From assembly GCF_000585995.1 (NCBI RefSeq), contig NZ_CP007410.1:4739430-4803429 (forward strand): 64,000 nt of DNA, in the 5' to 3' direction. Positions 62,377-64,000 of the stretch are shown here, piece by piece. Each line of letters begins with the position of its first letter. The stretch's first letter is position 1. The translations under genes were made by a program, and so were the position numbers. This stretch comes from Pseudomonas brassicacearum (GTDB lineage Bacteria; Pseudomonadota; Gammaproteobacteria; Pseudomonadales; Pseudomonadaceae). The notes beneath the pieces are model-generated. The model had not been told where the DNA came from. It was given only the letters and a program-made list of their open reading frames with translations, and did not search any database.

Positions 62377-62697
62377 GCCGTACTCCTTGTCACCCTGACA
62401 TCCGGCTTCGCAAGGCCCGTGCCATCGGCATAAACGCTTCATGATCAACGGGTTGGATTATCCCTCGGGAGGTTGCGCACCCTTGTAGTGCAGCCCATGC
62501 CCCTACCCCGCCTCATAGCGACGCATGGGACTTGGCTACCCTGAGCATAGACACGGAAAAAGGACGTAGCCTGCTGCGGATACAGTTAGCTACAAAACCT
62601 GGGGAATGATGGCGGGGGTCAGTTGGCGGCTGGCGGGCAGACGTGAAAACGGCCGACACAAAGGTCAGCCGTTGCTAGGTTTGCAGCAAGTGAAGTA
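62377..62697. other. Intergenic stretch upstream of the ATP-grasp operon
   Basis: About 320 bases. Holds the promoter of the ATP-grasp operon. No recognisable gene or structured element; a weak inverted GTAGC(CTGC)...GTTAGCTAC was seen near 62567-62592. Confidence 0.4.
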
Positions 62698-63039
62698 TCA
62701 GGCCTGCAGGCGCCGAATCTCCTGCTTGACGCCCCAACCCTCGATGATGCCGCCCAAGGGTTCAACCACGGCCTCGAAGTCTTGCTCGAAGTCTCCAATG
62801 TCGTCGTAGGTGGCGTACATTACCCGGCTCAGTTCCAATGACCAGGCCCCGTCGTCCCGGGCGCTGATCTGCGCGTTCAATGACTCACCCCGAAATTGAC
62901 CTGCTGCCCTGCGCGCCCGCTCCTCATCCGGGAAAATGGCGTAGAACTCGATGGGATGGAATTGTGAGAAATCGAAACCGCCTTCTTTCATGCGGCGAAG
63001 CACGCTGGTGCTGATGTCTTCTTGATAGGCTGTGCTCAT
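62698..63039 (-). CDS. RraB-like (ribonuclease E inhibitor) family protein
   Basis: A 113-residue protein of the RraB domain family: VLRRMKEGGFDFSQFHPIEFYAIFPDEERARRAAGQFR, then a beta-rich part (WSLELSRVMYATYDDIGDFE) and VEPLGGIIEGWGV near the end. The family includes the RNase E regulator RraB of Enterobacteria; whether this one regulates RNase E is unknown. ATG at 63039 with GGAGGACGTTTC. Confidence 0.8.
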   Translation of the reverse strand: MSTAYQEDISTSVLRRMKEGGFDFSQFHPIEFYAIFPDEERARRAAGQFRGESLNAQISARDDGAWSLELSRVMYATYDDIGDFEQDFEAVVEPLGGIIEGWGVKQEIRRLQA

Positions 63040-63242
63040 GAAACGTCCTCCTCAAACCGATGGATAGACTTTCCGTCTTCCCGTGCGTGCAATCCAGGGG
63101 TGGCACGCGGTACGGCATCAACTGACCGTCGGGACACAAGCATGTAGCTGACAAGACCGGACCTTCGCGATCCTTTCGCTGATCTCAATTGCAGAGTAGC
63201 CGCAAGTCGTAGTCACTGCCAAGCGGGGCCAGACACTGATTT

Positions 63243-63479
63243 TCATGAAATCGGTTTAATGCTGATGATTTCGATGCTGTGCTGGGATTTGAGGTTTTTG
63301 ACCGTTGGGTCTTCGGTGCGACCTTCCAGGTCATTGAGATCAAGCTTGGCGGGCACGGGTAGCAACTTCTCACGGATCAATTGCGCAGCCTGCTCCATGG
63401 TGGGCTCCTGGTCATAGTCGAACTGCTCGGCGATGGCTTCGCCGTGGTCATCAACGAAAGTGATCTCCCACTTTTGCAT
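63243..63479 (-). CDS. Small hypothetical protein
   Basis: A 78-residue protein (MQKWEITFVDDHGEAIAEQF...), acidic N-terminal half, no signal peptide or membrane helix. The ATG at 63479 follows GGAGAAACCG. Function unknown. Confidence 0.75.
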   Translation of the reverse strand: MQKWEITFVDDHGEAIAEQFDYDQEPTMEQAAQLIREKLLPVPAKLDLNDLEGRTEDPTVKNLKSQHSIEIISIKPIS

Positions 63480-63574
63480 CGGTTTCTCCTTGATCAATTC
63501 AGGGCCTGGCTTACCTTCATCTCGACATTGAGCACTGAGCAATCGTTCCGCCGGGTTGTTGGACGGCACGTACG

Positions 63575-63601
63575 AAAAGACCGCCTCGAAGGCGGTCTTT
63601 T
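63575..63601 (-). terminator. Rho-independent terminator
   Basis: AAAAGACCGCC / GGCGGTCTTTT, strong stem with a TCGAA loop, after the START-domain gene on the minus strand. Confidence 0.92.
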
Positions 63602-63619
63602 GGCGTGTCGCATGGCCGA

Positions 63620-64000
63620 TTATTTCTCGGCACGTTCCTTCAGGGCTTTCAAAGTGTTGAACGGCGCGTCCACCACAAACTTGTTGGCCAGCCAGGACGG
63701 TACGCTGCCACCCGGATCGGTGTGGACCTGATAGGTCACTTCGACCTGACCCGCGCCCTTGGGTACGAACTTCCAAAAGCCCTCGACCTGGCTCACCCGC
63801 ACATAATCCTGCTCTTCGGGCAGGTACTTCGGCACGCCCTTGAGGTTGCGGGTCAGGCTGCCATCGGCGCCTTCGACGGTGGTCACTTCCAACACCGAAT
63901 CCCGGGCCGTGACCGGCCACGGCGTATTGAACTGGGTGTAGGTCCAGCTCTTGTCGCCCTCGTGCTTGACCAGTTTCTGGCTCTTGCACTCGTGAATCCA
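63620..64000 (-). CDS. START-domain protein, 5' end outside the window
   Basis: The last 126 residues of a lipid-binding START/SRPBCC-fold protein; the reading continues beyond the window edge. Visible: WTYTQFNTPWPVTARDSVLE, DYVRVSQVEGFWKFVPKG, VEVTYQVHTDPGGSVPSW and LANKFVVDAPFNTLKALKE, the usual C-terminal START pattern. Exported forms are common in Pseudomonas, but the N-terminus is not visible here. Confidence 0.88.
   Translation of the reverse strand, partial: WIHECKSQKLVKHEGDKSWTYTQFNTPWPVTARDSVLEVTTVEGADGSLTRNLKGVPKYLPEEQDYVRVSQVEGFWKFVPKGAGQVEVTYQVHTDPGGSVPSWLANKFVVDAPFNTLKALKERAEK

Overview
The window is a chromosomal stretch of a fluorescent pseudomonad (Pseudomonas fluorescens complex). 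The evidence is high-GC coding sequence, many copies of the palindromic REP/REPIN repeats typical of these genomes, the acnD/prpF form of the methylcitrate cycle, the pabB-thrH-cysH neighbourhood known from Pseudomonas, and a SoxR-controlled monooxygenase gene. This is inferred from the sequence alone; no database search was made.

Left part (1-24.5 kb, mostly conserved): a divergent monooxygenase/soxR pair with a readable SoxR promoter; a glyoxalase-like gene; an eight-gene, tightly overlapping metal-uptake operon (PepSY membrane protein, three small accessory proteins, ZnuA-like binding protein, ATPase, permease, and a second binding-protein paralogue that has lost its metal ligands); a triple tandem REPIN block; the methylcitrate operon GntR-prpB-prpC-acnD-prpF with a palindromic operator candidate; a three-gene retropepsin / transglutaminase-7TM / ATP-grasp operon; pabB, thrH, cysH, a racemase, and a LysR/SDR divergent pair.

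Middle part (24.5-50 kb, accessory): a run of small low-complexity and acidic proteins; a possible small RNA with its own terminator; a hybrid histidine kinase; a complete IS256-family element with terminal inverted repeats and an 8-bp target duplication, lying between two copies of a structured noncoding repeat, one of which precedes a DUF6124 gene; several acetyltransferases; a broken GFA-type gene; SMI1/KNR4 and SUFU domain proteins of the kind often found as immunity proteins, the latter translationally coupled to a sterol-desaturase-like membrane hydroxylase; a DapF-like racemase with its second catalytic cysteine replaced; a HigBA toxin-antitoxin pair; a sugar-acid-like catabolic operon with a divergent AraC regulator; and a TacAT-type toxin-antitoxin pair next to a tRNA-Ser gene.

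Right part (50-64 kb, conserved): tRNA-Ser(GGA), a crotonase, plsC-like acyltransferase, corA, a glutamine amidotransferase, a FadB-like/thiolase beta-oxidation pair, a tiny membrane protein, a cytochrome c, a transglutaminase / alpha-E / circularly permuted ATP-grasp operon (alpha-E gene carrying a 1-base frameshift), an RraB-like protein and, at the edge, a truncated START-domain gene.

No CRISPR array, prophage or rRNA was seen.
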